Part shown: positions 8,852 through 16,860 of the stretch, piece after piece | Layout: every line of letters begins with the position of its first letter | How positions within the stretch are numbered: position 1 is the first letter of the stretch | Source of the DNA: Hymenobacter glacialis | GTDB lineage: Bacteria; Bacteroidota; Bacteroidia; Cytophagales; Hymenobacteraceae | Assembly (NCBI RefSeq): GCF_001816165.1 | Contig: NZ_MDZC01000014.1 | Location: 79,702 to 143,701 of the forward strand | Length of the DNA stretch: 64,000 nucleotides | Reading direction: 5' to 3' | Position numbers and translations under genes: made by a program | Notes under the pieces: generated by a model | The model's input: the letters and a program-made list of their open reading frames with translations, nothing else | Databases searched by the model: none | Told to the model about the DNA's origin: nothing

Positions 8852-9898
8852 TTAGTTGGTTTTGGCCGTTTGGGCGGCCTCAATGGGCTGCCACGGTCCG
8901 TACTTGTGCTGCTGCACCGAAAACGCATCGGCATACGGACCAAACGGGTGGTCTATGGGCTTCTTGCTGATGTCGGGCCAGTCGTGCGTGGTTTTCAGGT
9001 GGGGGCGGGGCTGCGAGTTCACGAAGGCCGCCACGTCCCAGGCCTGCTTGTCGGTGAGCTGCGGGTGGTCGAAGGTGGCGCCGTAGGGCATGGCCGCCTT
9101 CACGTATTTCGCGAAGTTGGTGACGCGGAACAGGCCCGCGCCGTCGTTGTAGCTATGCGGCCCCCACAGGGGCGGGTACTGGTAGCCGCGGCCGTCGGCC
9201 AGCGGCTGGCCCTGGCCTTCCGGCCCGTGGCAGCTCTGGCACTTGCCGGCATACACGGCCTTGCCCATCACGGGGTCGGTGGCGCGGTCGAGGTAGGCCA
9301 GCTTCACGAAGCCCGTGCCGTACACCTTCTTACCCTTAGCAATGCCTTGCCCCAGCCACTTGATATAGGCCACCATGGCGCGCATTTCGCGGCTGCTGTC
9401 GGCCAATGGCCGGCCGTTGAGGCTGCGCTCCAGGCAGTCGTTCACGCGCTTCTCAATGCCCTCTACCTGGCCCGAGCGGGCCCGCAGCTTGGGGTAGGTG
9501 GCGGCTACGGCCAGGTAGTTGTTGGCGAAGCCCTGGGTGCCAGCCTGCAGGTGGCAGTTCTGGCAGTTCATGCCGTTGGTGAGGTGCAGCACCGAGCCCT
9601 GGGGCCCCAGGTACTGCGCCGTGTTAGCAATCAGCTCGCGGCCGTAGCGAATCTGGCGGCCGGCGGCCGTGCGCGGAATGGTAGCCGTGTCGGGGGCCGG
9701 GGTGGCGGGCCGGCGGTAGCTGCCGGGCGGCGGCGGGCCCTCAGTAGCCTCGTTGGCCACCACTTCGGGCGCGGCCGGAGCAGGGCCGTAGAGTTGGGTA
9801 AGCACCACCACCAGAACCAGCACCACGGCCGCCGTCAGCAGCATTAGCAGGCGCACCAGTTGGGGCAGCTGCTGCACCCGGTCTTGCGTGGGTTTCAT
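8852..9898 (-). CDS. tsdA: TsdA-like dihaem cytochrome c (thiosulfate dehydrogenase family)
   Basis: 348 residues: an N-terminal membrane anchor at about 14-36, a Pro-rich linker, then two cytochrome c domains with haem motifs CQNCH (112-116) and CQSCH (220-224). The stretch RVNDCLERSLNG places Cys155 about 39 residues after the first haem His; TsdA enzymes have an unusual cysteine haem ligand at this place. MVAYIKWL also fits that family. TsdA joins two thiosulfates to tetrathionate, or runs the reverse, passing electrons to a cytochrome. Neighbouring YeeE, rhodanese and DsrE genes support a sulfur role. Alternatives are a SoxA/SoxX-type or generic dihaem cytochrome; I think TsdA is the best fit. 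Confidence 0.8.
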   Translation of the reverse strand: MKPTQDRVQQLPQLVRLLMLLTAAVVLVLVVVLTQLYGPAPAAPEVVANEATEGPPPPGSYRRPATPAPDTATIPRTAAGRQIRYGRELIANTAQYLGPQGSVLHLTNGMNCQNCHLQAGTQGFANNYLAVAATYPKLRARSGQVEGIEKRVNDCLERSLNGRPLADSSREMRAMVAYIKWLGQGIAKGKKVYGTGFVKLAYLDRATDPVMGKAVYAGKCQSCHGPEGQGQPLADGRGYQYPPLWGPHSYNDGAGLFRVTNFAKYVKAAMPYGATFDHPQLTDKQAWDVAAFVNSQPRPHLKTTHDWPDISKKPIDHPFGPYADAFSVQQHKYGPWQPIEAAQTAKTN

Positions 9899-9930
9899 TG
9901 GGAGGAAGGTTGAATGTTGTATTTGTTCTA

Positions 9931-10047
9931 ACGTCGCGCCTCACCCCCCGGCCCCCTCTCCGAAAAGGAGAGGGGGAGCCAGACGTCAGAAGCGTATCCG
10001 GTGTCCCCTCTCCTTTCGAGAGGGGGTCAGGGGGTGAGGCGCAACGT
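9931..10047. repeat. Family C palindromic repeat, copy 1 (complete)
   Basis: Left arm ACGTCGCGCCTCACC through the C-rich stretch to the GAGAGGGGG hairpin, right arm the complement ending GGTGAGGCGCAACGT. Each arm also contains its own small hairpin (CCCCTCTCC with GGAGAGGGG), so the whole element could fold as a branched structure. The centre (about 9985-10000) is unique. Confidence 0.85.
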
Positions 10048-10065
10048 CAGAACGACTGCCTGGTA

Positions 10066-10482
10066 TTAATACGGCAGCTTTTCGCGCAGGGCGCTATAGG
10101 TCCAGGTGCCGGCCAGCGCAGCTACTATCATGATGAGTACCGCGCCCACGTTGGCGCCGGCCCCAACCTGGGCAAACAGCGGACCGGGGCAGGCGCCGGT
10201 CATGGCCCAGCCCAGGCCGAAAATGGTGCCGCCAATCCAGATGCCGTGGTTGAATTTTTTGTCGGAGAGCTTGATTTCCTCGCCGTTGATGGATTTCAGG
10301 TGGTTGCGCTTGATGAGCTGAATTGAGATAATGCCCACCACAATGGCCGAGCCAATGACCCCGTACATGTGGAAGCTCTGGAAGCGAAACATTTCCTGAA
10401 TGCGGAACCAGCTGATGACCTCACTCTTGGTGAGAATAATGCCGAACAACGCGCCCAGCACCAGGTATTTGAAGTATTTCAT
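10066..10482 (-). CDS. DUF6691 / YeeE-YedE family membrane protein, second half
   Basis: 138 residues with about four hydrophobic segments and the signature GWAMTGACPGPLFAQ around Cys98. This is the C-terminal-half partner of the two-gene YeeE/YedE system (DUF6691), whose first half is at 11148-11708. YeeE/YedE proteins import thiosulfate or related sulfur species, using conserved cysteines in the channel. Its codon choice is less G/C-biased than its neighbours (KYFKYLVLG, SINGEEIKLSDKKFNHG). It begins just downstream of the methyltransferase gene in the same direction, so the pair is split by that gene. Confidence 0.85.
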   Translation of the reverse strand: MKYFKYLVLGALFGIILTKSEVISWFRIQEMFRFQSFHMYGVIGSAIVVGIISIQLIKRNHLKSINGEEIKLSDKKFNHGIWIGGTIFGLGWAMTGACPGPLFAQVGAGANVGAVLIMIVAALAGTWTYSALREKLPY

Positions 10483-10508
10483 GGAAAGTAAGTAAGTCGA
10501 AGTGGGGG

Positions 10509-11138
10509 TTAAACCGAAAGCGTGGAAGGGGCAGGGCGCTGGGCCAGCAGGCGCACCACGCTGGCCGGGCCGGCATGGAAGCTGCCTTCGTGCAGCACCA
10601 GCCGCCGCTCCTCATTTTCGAGCAGCGAGAGGCCGGCAAAGTCGGTGGCCAGCTGAGCCGGCTCGTAGAGCAACTCCGCTTCGCGCGGGCCACCCGAGGC
10701 CAAGCCCAGCTGCCGGGGCGTGAAGGCCTCCAGCACCAGGTGTCCGCCGGGGGCCAGGCTGGCGGCCGCGGCCGTGTGCACCGCCTGCCGGTCGTCGAGA
10801 GGCAGGTGGGCGTAAATCAGGCCGATGGCATCGTAGTAGCCGGGTCGCTGCCAGGCCAGGTCAGTCAGGTCGGCTACCTGGTAATCGACGCGCACGCCCT
10901 GGGTGGCCGCCAGGCGCTGGGTTTTGGCCCGGCCCTCGTCGCTGAAATCCACGGCCGTTACCTGCCAGCCCTGACGGGCGGCGTACACGGCGTTGCGGCC
11001 TTCGCCCTCGGCCAGCAGCAGCAGGCGGCCAGGTTGCAGCGCGTCGAGCTGCCGGCGGAAGTAGGCGTTGGGCTCGGTGCCGTAGGCGTAGGCCTCGGCC
11101 TCGTAGCGGGCATCCCAGAAATCAGCGGCGTGCGTCAT
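10509..11138 (-). CDS. Class I SAM-dependent methyltransferase (TehB/thiol-methyltransferase-like)
   Basis: 209 residues from ATG at 11138; a TTG three codons upstream abuts the YeeE stop. It starts FWDARYEAEAYAYGTEPN, typical of small-molecule methyltransferases of the TehB/thiopurine type, followed by motif I LLLAEGEGRNAVYAA, the acidic strand VTAVDFSDEG, a motif around YQVADLTDL, and LAPGGHLVLEAFTPRQL near the end of the core. These bind S-adenosylmethionine. The substrate cannot be read from the sequence; relatives methylate tellurite/selenite, thiols or other small molecules. It sits between the two halves of the YeeE pair, so a role with a sulfur compound is plausible but inferred. Confidence 0.82.
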   Translation of the reverse strand: MTHAADFWDARYEAEAYAYGTEPNAYFRRQLDALQPGRLLLLAEGEGRNAVYAARQGWQVTAVDFSDEGRAKTQRLAATQGVRVDYQVADLTDLAWQRPGYYDAIGLIYAHLPLDDRQAVHTAAAASLAPGGHLVLEAFTPRQLGLASGGPREAELLYEPAQLATDFAGLSLLENEERRLVLHEGSFHAGPASVVRLLAQRPAPSTLSV

Positions 11139-11147
11139 CGGAGTCAA

Positions 11148-11708
11148 TTAAAACAGCTTTGGGTAGATCACCCAGGTCATGAGCAGGCCGCCCACGAAAA
11201 AGGCAATAACGGCCACCAGTGACACCCACTGCAGGTTGGAGAGGCCCGAAATGGCGTGGCCCGAAGTGCAGCCTCCGGCGTAGCGCGTGCCAAAGCCAAT
11301 GAGAAAGCCCCCCAGCACCAGGAAAACCCAGCCTTTCCAGTTGGCCATATTGTCGAGCGAGAACAGCTCGCGGGGCAGCAGACCCGAGAAATCAGTCAGG
11401 CCCATTTCAGCCTTCAGGTCGCGCACGGTTTCGGCCGATATGGCGATGGTATCCGGGTGTCCCATCAGCTGGTAACCGATAAAGCCGCCCAGCGCCACGC
11501 CCAGCACAAATACCAGGTTCCAGATTTCAGCCCGCCAGTTGTAGGTGAGGAACGGGATGCCGGCCGGCACGCAGGCCGCGCACACGTGGCGCAGCGAGGA
11601 GCTGATGCCCAGCGCCTTGTTGCCGATGAGCAGCAGGGCCGGCACCGTGAGGCCGATGAGAGGCCCGGCCACGTACCAGGGCCAGGGCTGTTGCATAAGT
11701 TCAAGCAT
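11148..11708 (-). CDS. YeeE/YedE-family thiosulfate/sulfur transporter, first half
   Basis: 186 residues with about five hydrophobic segments. Two cysteine motifs stand out: [10 protein letters not shown] at 41-50 and [12 protein letters not shown] at 140-151, the second being the hallmark of the YeeE/YedE family (Cys147 here). In characterised members such cysteines relay thiosulfate through the membrane. The hydrophilic insert at about 83-118 ([20 protein letters not shown]) is usual in the two-gene form. Its stop codon is adjacent to the methyltransferase start, and the DUF6691 partner follows that gene. Confidence 0.88.
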   Translation of the reverse strand: MLELMQQPWPWYVAGPLIGLTVPALLLIGNKALGISSSLRHVCAACVPAGIPFLTYNWRAEIWNLVFVLGVALGGFIGYQLMGHPDTIAISAETVRDLKAEMGLTDFSGLLPRELFSLDNMANWKGWVFLVLGGFLIGFGTRYAGGCTSGHAISGLSNLQWVSLVAVIAFFVGGLLMTWVIYPKLF

Positions 11709-11781
11709 AGTATTCAGAAGTGAAGAGGGCGCGTCCGACCCAGCTTAGAATCGGACACTCAGGAGAATAAATAGGAAGTGA

Positions 11782-12123
11782 CTACTTGGTCGTCAGCGGC
11801 TCGGGCCAGTCGAGCACCCCGCCGAGCAGGTTGCTGACATTGGCAAAGCCGCTCTTCGTGAGCATGCCGGCCGCGCTGGCCGAGCGGGCTCCGCTGCGGC
11901 AATACACGTAAGTGGGCGCGTCCTGGTCGAGGGCAGCCACGCGCTGGCCAAAGTCGGGCGCGGTGACTTCAATGTTCACGGCGCCGGGCAAGTGGCCGGC
12001 GGCAAACTCCTCGGGGCGGCGCACATCCACGAGCACCGCGCCGGGCTGGCGCAGGCCCTCCGCAAACTTGGCGGGGGTGAGGTTGTGGAAAGCGGAGTCA
12101 GCAGATTTATTGAAACCAAACAT
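11782..12123 (-). CDS. Single-domain rhodanese sulfurtransferase
   Basis: 113 residues, no signal peptide. The CDC25-like rhodanese layout is complete: VLVDVRRPEEFAAGHLPGA, then the active-site loop CRSGAR with Cys75, then GFANVSNLLGGVLDW. Rhodaneses carry persulfide sulfur on this cysteine and pass it to or from thiosulfate, sulfite or glutathione. An in-frame frame extends further upstream, but that extension is only the palindromic repeat, so the ATG at 12123 is preferred. It closely resembles the membrane-anchored rhodanese at 29972. It lies between YeeE and the persulfide dioxygenase fusion. Confidence 0.88.
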   Translation of the reverse strand: MFGFNKSADSAFHNLTPAKFAEGLRQPGAVLVDVRRPEEFAAGHLPGAVNIEVTAPDFGQRVAALDQDAPTYVYCRSGARSASAAGMLTKSGFANVSNLLGGVLDWPEPLTTK

Positions 12124-12161
12124 GGCGGGGGGAATCAAGGAATGAAATGGATGAAAATAGC

Positions 12162-12280
12162 CCGTCATGCTGAGCGCAGCGGAGCGGAGTCGAAGCATCT
12201 CTACCGCAGTAGTAATCCTGTTGACTGCAACGAAGCGGTAGAGATGCTTCGACTCCGCTCCGCTGCGCTCAGCATGACCG
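12162..12280. repeat. Family A palindromic repeat, copy 3
   Basis: Arms run from CGTCATGCTGAGCGCAGCGG inward to CATCTCTACCGC and back; near-perfect complement of about 48 bases per arm, with a unique centre at about 12211-12234. It lies inside the sulfur locus between the rhodanese and the persulfide dioxygenase genes, so transcription may be attenuated there. Confidence 0.85.
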
Positions 12281-12292
12281 TTTACCGACTCA

Positions 12293-13648
12293 TTAATGGC
12301 TAGCCTCAGCCTTCTGGAAAGACTTCACGGCCTCGCTCAAATCCAGCACTTTGGTATCGGGCAGGGCGGGGGCCACAATGCTGCTGCCGGCTGCCGAACG
12401 GTAGCCACCGGCGCAATGCACCACCACGGGCTTGCCGGCCGGAATCTCGCCCACCCGCTCGCGCAGCTCGGGCAGCGGCAGGTTGATGGCGTTGGCAAAC
12501 AGCGGCTCCGACTTCACCTCCGCGGCATTGCGGATGTCCACGATGGTATAGTTCTCGGGGTGCTTGCGGAAGGCCTCCACGTCCATTTGGGGCATGGTTT
12601 CCTTGGTGGACGGCGTGCCCACCAGGGCACCCTTAATCAGCGGCTCGTAGCCGATTTTGGCGGTTTTCTGAATCAAGTCCGTCAGCGTGGCCTCGTCGGT
12701 GGCCAGCAGGTAGAACTTCTCCTCCGGCCCTACAATGGAGCCCAGCCAGGTTTCGAACTTGCCGCCCTGCTGAATGTTGATGGCACCGGCCGCGTGGCCC
12801 TTCTTGAACTCGCCTTCGGGGCGCGTATCCACCACCACCAAGCCGGCTTCCAGCTTGGCGTCGGCGGCCAGGCGGGGTACTTTGGCGATGCTGGGGGCGA
12901 AGTCGGGCGCACCGGCCTTGTTTAGGTCCACATCGTAGCCGAAGTACTTGGGAATGAACGGCTGGTCGGCCAGCAGCTCCTTCACGAAATCCTCCTCCGA
13001 CTGCGGGCGCAGGGCGTAGTTGCCGGCCTTTTCGGCCCCGATGGTGCTGCTGTTGGCCGAGTTGGTGGCCTTGCTGCAGAGCGAGCCCGCGCCGTGGGCG
13101 GGGTACACCAGCACGTCGTCGGCCAGGGGCATGAGCTTTTCGCGGGTGCTGTGGTACATCTGCTTGGCCAGCTCCTCGCGCTTGGCAGTCATGTTGCCGG
13201 CTTTTTCGCGCAGGTCGGGGCGGCCCACGTCGCCGATGAGCAGCGTGTCGCCCGTAAACACGGCCACGTCTTTGCCCTCGCGGCTGAGCACGGTGCTCAC
13301 CGAATCGGGCGAGTGGCCGGGCGTGTTCAGGGCCCGGAACGTGAGCTTGCCTACCGTAAACGACTGGCCCTCGTCGAAGGCCTCGTGGTCATATTCGGCT
13401 CCTAGCAGCTTGCTGACGCGGATAACGGCGCCGGTTTTCTGCGCAATTTCCAGGTGGCTGCTCACGAAGTCGGCGTGGGGGTGGGTTTCAAGCACGCACA
13501 CGATTTTGGCGTCGTGCTGCTTGGCGAAATCGTAGTATTGCTGCGGGTCGCGGGCGGGGTCTACCAGCACAATTTCGCGGGCGCATTCGCTGAGCACGGC
13601 GTAGGAATAATGAGCGAGGCCTTTGTCTTCGAACTGTTCGATTTTCAT
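12293..13648 (-). CDS. Persulfide dioxygenase (ETHE1-like MBL fold) fused to two rhodanese domains
   Basis: 451 residues. Residues 1-240 are a metallo-beta-lactamase fold with THPHADFVSSH at 55-65 (HxHxDH-like metal motif with the final His displaced as in ETHE1), FTGDTLLIGDVGRPD and YPAHGAGSLC. These are ETHE1/Blh-type signatures; such enzymes oxidise glutathione persulfide to sulfite with O2 and mononuclear iron. Residues about 265-355 are a rhodanese fold (VVVDTRPEGEFKKGHAAGA) whose active-site cysteine is missing (FYLLATDEATL). Residues about 365-451 are a second rhodanese with a live site HCAGGYRSA, Cys412. An ATG four codons upstream at 13660 is possible. Sulfite made here could be exported by the TauE/SafE protein encoded just upstream. 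Confidence 0.9.
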   Translation of the reverse strand: MKIEQFEDKGLAHYSYAVLSECAREIVLVDPARDPQQYYDFAKQHDAKIVCVLETHPHADFVSSHLEIAQKTGAVIRVSKLLGAEYDHEAFDEGQSFTVGKLTFRALNTPGHSPDSVSTVLSREGKDVAVFTGDTLLIGDVGRPDLREKAGNMTAKREELAKQMYHSTREKLMPLADDVLVYPAHGAGSLCSKATNSANSSTIGAEKAGNYALRPQSEEDFVKELLADQPFIPKYFGYDVDLNKAGAPDFAPSIAKVPRLAADAKLEAGLVVVDTRPEGEFKKGHAAGAINIQQGGKFETWLGSIVGPEEKFYLLATDEATLTDLIQKTAKIGYEPLIKGALVGTPSTKETMPQMDVEAFRKHPENYTIVDIRNAAEVKSEPLFANAINLPLPELRERVGEIPAGKPVVVHCAGGYRSAAGSSIVAPALPDTKVLDLSEAVKSFQKAEASH

Positions 13649-13682
13649 GTCTTTGAGCATAAAGAGTGGGAAAGAAAGCAGG

Positions 13683-14501
13683 TTAGGATTGGTGAAACAG
13701 GAGTTCTTTGACGAGAATAAACGTGCCCATAGCCAGCGTGAACCAGCCGAAAGCGGGTTTCAGCTTGGCGCCGGGAATGAAGCGGGCCAGGTAGGTGCCC
13801 AGCACGATGCCGCCGAGCGCAAAGGCCAGAAAACCCAGAATAAACGACCATGCTATGGGCGTGCCCGCGCTCAAATCACCAGTAAATCCGATGAGTGAGT
13901 TCAGGGCGATAATGGCCAGTGAAGTGCCCACGGCCAGCTTCATGGGCAGGCGCGCGCCCAGCACCAGGGCCGGAATAATGAGAAAACCGCCGCCCGCGCC
14001 CACAAAGCCCGTGAGCGCGCCCACCACCAGGCCAATGCCCAGAATGAGCGGGTAGTTGAAGGAGTTCTTGCGGTGCAGTTCCTCGTCGAGCACTTCCTCG
14101 GCCTGCTTGCTGCGAATCATGGATACGGCCGCGCCCACCATCAGCACGGCGAAGGCTACCAGCACCAGCAGGTCTTTAGTGAACACGATGCTGCCCACCG
14201 TGAACAGCTCGTGCGGGATGGCCGGCATGAGCACCTTGCGCACCAGAAACACCGAGGCCAGCGAGGGAATCAGAAATACCACGGCCGTTTTCAACGACAC
14301 CAGCCCCTTGCGGAAGTAACCTACCGCGCCCAGCACCGACGTGCTGCCTACCACAAACAGCGAATAGGCCGTGCTTAGCACCGGGCTCACGCCCATCAGG
14401 TACACCAGCACGGGGACAGTGAGAATGGAGCCGCCGCCGCCCATGATGCCGAGCGAGAGGCCGATGAAAATGGCGGCGAAGTAACCGAAGTAGTGCAACA
14501 T
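13683..14501 (-). CDS. TauE/SafE family sulfite exporter
   Basis: 272 residues with about eight hydrophobic segments in two repeats. The first carries GLSLGIMGGGGSILTVPVLVYLMGVSP and the second GALTGFVGAGGGFLIIPALVLG, both glycine-rich signatures of the TauE/SafE (DUF81) family. A hydrophilic stretch IRSKQAEEVLDEELHRK lies between them. Members export sulfite, sulfoacetate or other sulfonates. Placement directly upstream of a persulfide dioxygenase, which makes sulfite, supports sulfite export here. It follows the ArsR-type regulator gene on the same strand. Confidence 0.88.
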   Translation of the reverse strand: MLHYFGYFAAIFIGLSLGIMGGGGSILTVPVLVYLMGVSPVLSTAYSLFVVGSTSVLGAVGYFRKGLVSLKTAVVFLIPSLASVFLVRKVLMPAIPHELFTVGSIVFTKDLLVLVAFAVLMVGAAVSMIRSKQAEEVLDEELHRKNSFNYPLILGIGLVVGALTGFVGAGGGFLIIPALVLGARLPMKLAVGTSLAIIALNSLIGFTGDLSAGTPIAWSFILGFLAFALGGIVLGTYLARFIPGAKLKPAFGWFTLAMGTFILVKELLFHQS

Positions 14502-14550
14502 ATCAGAAGGGGTGACGCAAAGAAATCAGAGGAAGTAACGTATGAATTTA

Positions 14551-14567
14551 TGAAAGGTTGTTCATGT
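14551..14567. promoter_or_regulatory. Candidate regulator site upstream of the TauE gene
   Basis: The 93-base gap between the ArsR gene and the TauE gene has TTGTTCA at 14558-14564, preceded by TATGA words at 14541 and 14549. The reverse complement TGAACAA occurs in the ArsR gene promoter (14934-14940) and as a full palindrome upstream of the thioredoxin gene (17801). Shared word only; no binding is shown. Confidence 0.3.
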
Positions 14568-14593
14568 GTAATGACAAAAAAAAGGCTGGCTCC

Positions 14594-14884
14594 CTACAGG
14601 AAGGTGCAGCCAGCCAGGCACTGAATCACATCAACAACTTCCCGCATCTTCAAAGAGTAGTAAATGTTCTTGCCCTCGCGGGTGCTGCTCAGAATGCCCT
14701 TCAGCTTCATGCCCGAAAGGTGGTGCGACAGCAGGCTCTGCTCCACATTCAGCTTCTCGCTGATGTCCGTTACCGACAGGCTCTCCTGCGCCGCCAGCAG
14801 CTGCACAATGGCAATGCGGGTGGGGTGGGCCGTAACTTTAAGAATGAAGGCCACTTTCTCCATTTTCTCGATGGAGAGGCCCAT
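14594..14884 (-). CDS. ArsR/SmtB-family transcriptional regulator, possible sulfur/persulfide sensor
   Basis: 96 residues from the preferred ATG. A winged helix-turn-helix covers most of the protein: AHPTRIAIVQLLAAQ, SVTDISEKLNVEQSLLSHHLSGMK (recognition helix with SHHL) and the wing STREGKNIYYSLK. The only cysteines are Cys89 and Cys93 in VIQCLAGCTFL at the C-terminus. No classical ArsR metal motif (ELCVCDL) is present. BigR/SqrR-type ArsR proteins sense persulfides through two cysteines, so a C-x3-C tail could do so here, but this is inference. An ATG at 14917 would add 11 residues; a promoter box at 14926-14933 would leave almost no leader for it, which favours 14884. Confidence 0.85.
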   Translation of the reverse strand: MGLSIEKMEKVAFILKVTAHPTRIAIVQLLAAQESLSVTDISEKLNVEQSLLSHHLSGMKLKGILSSTREGKNIYYSLKMREVVDVIQCLAGCTFL

Positions 14885-14925
14885 ATCAACAGCAAGGATG
14901 GAGGTAGCAGGTATCATGACGGGAG

Positions 14926-14949
14926 CAAATATATGAACAACTTATCATA
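14926..14949 (-). promoter_or_regulatory. Promoter -7 box and overlapping palindrome of the ArsR-led sulfur locus
   Basis: On the minus strand TATATTTG (14933-14926) matches the Bacteroidota -7 consensus TAnnTTTG. Directly upstream lies an inverted repeat with arms TATGA and TCATA (14932-14936 and 14945-14949), which also contains TGAACAA. A repressor bound there would cover the promoter, as expected for ArsR autoregulation. Confidence 0.5.
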
Positions 14950-15020
14950 CATACAGCCGTAAGCCCCCATAAGTTCACGGGGGTTCTATTATTTCTGTGC
15001 CGCTTGTCAACTTCAACGCG

Positions 15021-15119
15021 TGTCATCCTGAGCTTGCGAAGGACCTTATCACGATTGCGCCTTCTGAATAATACAAGGGATGCGGACGTGAGAAGGTCTT
15101 CGCAAGCTCAGGATGACAG
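15021..15119. repeat. Family B palindromic repeat, copy 1
   Basis: Left arm TGTCATCCTGAGCTTGCGAA continuing through GGACCTTATCACG; right arm is the near-complement ending GCTCAGGATGACA. The family core (GTCATCCTGAGC) differs from family A (GTCATGCTGAGC) by one base, so the two families may be related. It lies between divergent genes. Confidence 0.82.
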
Positions 15120-15174
15120 ACGGAGAAGCCCCTGAATCGCCAAACACCTCCCTGCCCTATACTTCCCAACCCGC

Positions 15175-16827
15175 ATGAAAACCGCTTCCTTTCCTTCAAA
15201 AAACGGCCGGCCAGGCTTCTCAGCCACTTTCGCGCTGGGCGCATCCCTGCTGCTGTCAGCCTGCAATCCGAATCCGCAACAGCACGAAAAAGCCGCCCCC
15301 ACCGCGCAAGCTGCTGTCAACGGCACCTTCACCATCCTGCACACCAACGACATCCACGGCCGGCACCGGCCCTTTGCCGTGGCACCTGGCAACGCCACCT
15401 CGCAGACCGGCGACGCGGGCCGGCCGCCCAGCTCCTTTGAGCACGCGGGCACCGTGGGCGGCTTTGCCCACCTGGCCACCGCCGTGGCGCAGGTGCGGCA
15501 GCAGCGCGGGCCGGCCAACGTGCTGCTGCTCGACGGCGGCGACACCTTCGGCGACGACTTTGTAGCCAACCAGACCAAAGGTGCCGCCAACATCCGGCTG
15601 ATGAACGCGCTGGGCTACCAGTTTATGGCCTTGGGCAACCACGACTTCGACTACGGCAGCGCCCGCACCCGCGAGCTGCAGCAGCTGGCCCGCTTCCCCA
15701 TGCGCGGGGCCAACGTAACCGACAAGGCCACCGGCGAGCCCTTCCTCGGTGACCCCACCCAGGTGTTTACCGTGGGCGGGATGCGCGTGGGCCTGTTGTC
15801 GCTCACCTACCATAACACGGGCCTCACCGGCAACCCCAAAAACACCGCCGAACTCACCTTTGGCAATGGTCTGGAGGCCGCCCGCCGCTACCTGCCGGGC
15901 CTGCGCGCCCGCGCCGATGTGGTGGTGGTGCTCTCGCACCAGGGCACGAAGGTGGACGAGCTGCTGGCCCGCCAGGTGCCGGGCATCGACCTGATTGTGG
16001 GCGCCCACTCGCACGACCTCATTACGCCGCCCCGCCAGGTGGCGGGCGTGTGGGTGGTGCAGGCGCTGTCCGATGCCGCCGTGCTCGGCCAGCTCACCGT
16101 GCAAGTGCAAAACGGCCGCCTGACCAAGGTGGAGGGCATCGCGCCCACGCTCTGGACCGACCAGTACCCCGCCGACCCGGCCGTGGCCGCCCTCGTCGAT
16201 TCGCTGCGCGCCCCGTACCGGGCGCAGCTGGAAGAAGTGCTGGCCACTGCCACCGGCCGCATCGGGCGACAGTACAAGTCGCCCAGTCCCTTCGACCAGC
16301 TGGCCGGCGAGCTGCTGCGTGAAGCCACGAATGCCGAAGTCGCCTTTCTGCCCGGCGTGGGCTACGGCGTGTCGCTCGAAGCCGGCCCCATCACCCGCGA
16401 AGCCCTGTACACCCTGCTGCCGCACCCCTCCAAACTAGTGACGATGACGCTGACCGGCGCACAGCTGCTGGCCCTGCTGGAGCAAAGCGCCACCAACCTC
16501 AACCCCGGCGACGACCTCAAGCGGGTAGGGGGCCTCATCCAAAGCAGCGGCCTGGCCTGGACCGCCGACCTCGGCCGCCCAACTGGGCAGCGCGTGCGCG
16601 GTGTGCAGGTAAACGGCCAGCCCCTGGCGCCCACCCGCGCCTACCGCGTGGTGACGCACAACGGCATGCTCAGCGGCATTCACCGCTACACCACCTTTGC
16701 CCAGGGCCAGCAGATTGAGAAGCTGGACAAGGGCGTGACGGACGTAGTAGAGGCCGGCCTGCGCCGCCGCGGCACAATAGCCCCGCCGGTGCTGGCGCGG
16801 GTTACTATTCAGGCTGCTAAAAAATAG
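15175..16827 (+). CDS. Lipoprotein 5'-nucleotidase / bifunctional metallophosphatase
   Basis: 550 residues. Lipoprotein signal with LLLSAC and lipid-acceptor Cys30. The metallophosphoesterase domain (about 50-330) has all metal motifs: HTNDIHGRH (57-64), LLDGGDTFGDD (118-128), GNHDFDYG (154-161), VLSHQG and GAHSHDLI. The C-terminal 5_nucleotid_C domain (about 350-545) has SPFDQLAGELLREATNAEVAF and VGGLIQSSGLAWT. Such enzymes remove phosphate from nucleotides or cyclic nucleotides in the periplasm. It is an intact counterpart to the broken homologue at 3877-5313, which lacks a signal peptide. Confidence 0.92.
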   Translation: MKTASFPSKNGRPGFSATFALGASLLLSACNPNPQQHEKAAPTAQAAVNGTFTILHTNDIHGRHRPFAVAPGNATSQTGDAGRPPSSFEHAGTVGGFAHLATAVAQVRQQRGPANVLLLDGGDTFGDDFVANQTKGAANIRLMNALGYQFMALGNHDFDYGSARTRELQQLARFPMRGANVTDKATGEPFLGDPTQVFTVGGMRVGLLSLTYHNTGLTGNPKNTAELTFGNGLEAARRYLPGLRARADVVVVLSHQGTKVDELLARQVPGIDLIVGAHSHDLITPPRQVAGVWVVQALSDAAVLGQLTVQVQNGRLTKVEGIAPTLWTDQYPADPAVAALVDSLRAPYRAQLEEVLATATGRIGRQYKSPSPFDQLAGELLREATNAEVAFLPGVGYGVSLEAGPITREALYTLLPHPSKLVTMTLTGAQLLALLEQSATNLNPGDDLKRVGGLIQSSGLAWTADLGRPTGQRVRGVQVNGQPLAPTRAYRVVTHNGMLSGIHRYTTFAQGQQIEKLDKGVTDVVEAGLRRRGTIAPPVLARVTIQAAKK

Positions 16828-16860
16828 TAAAGTAGCTTTAACTTTTAAACTGTCAAGCAT

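Noticed and set aside
7847..9847. 666-codon open frame on the plus strand
   Set aside because: It spans the antisense of the porin and cytochrome genes and has no recognisable domain.
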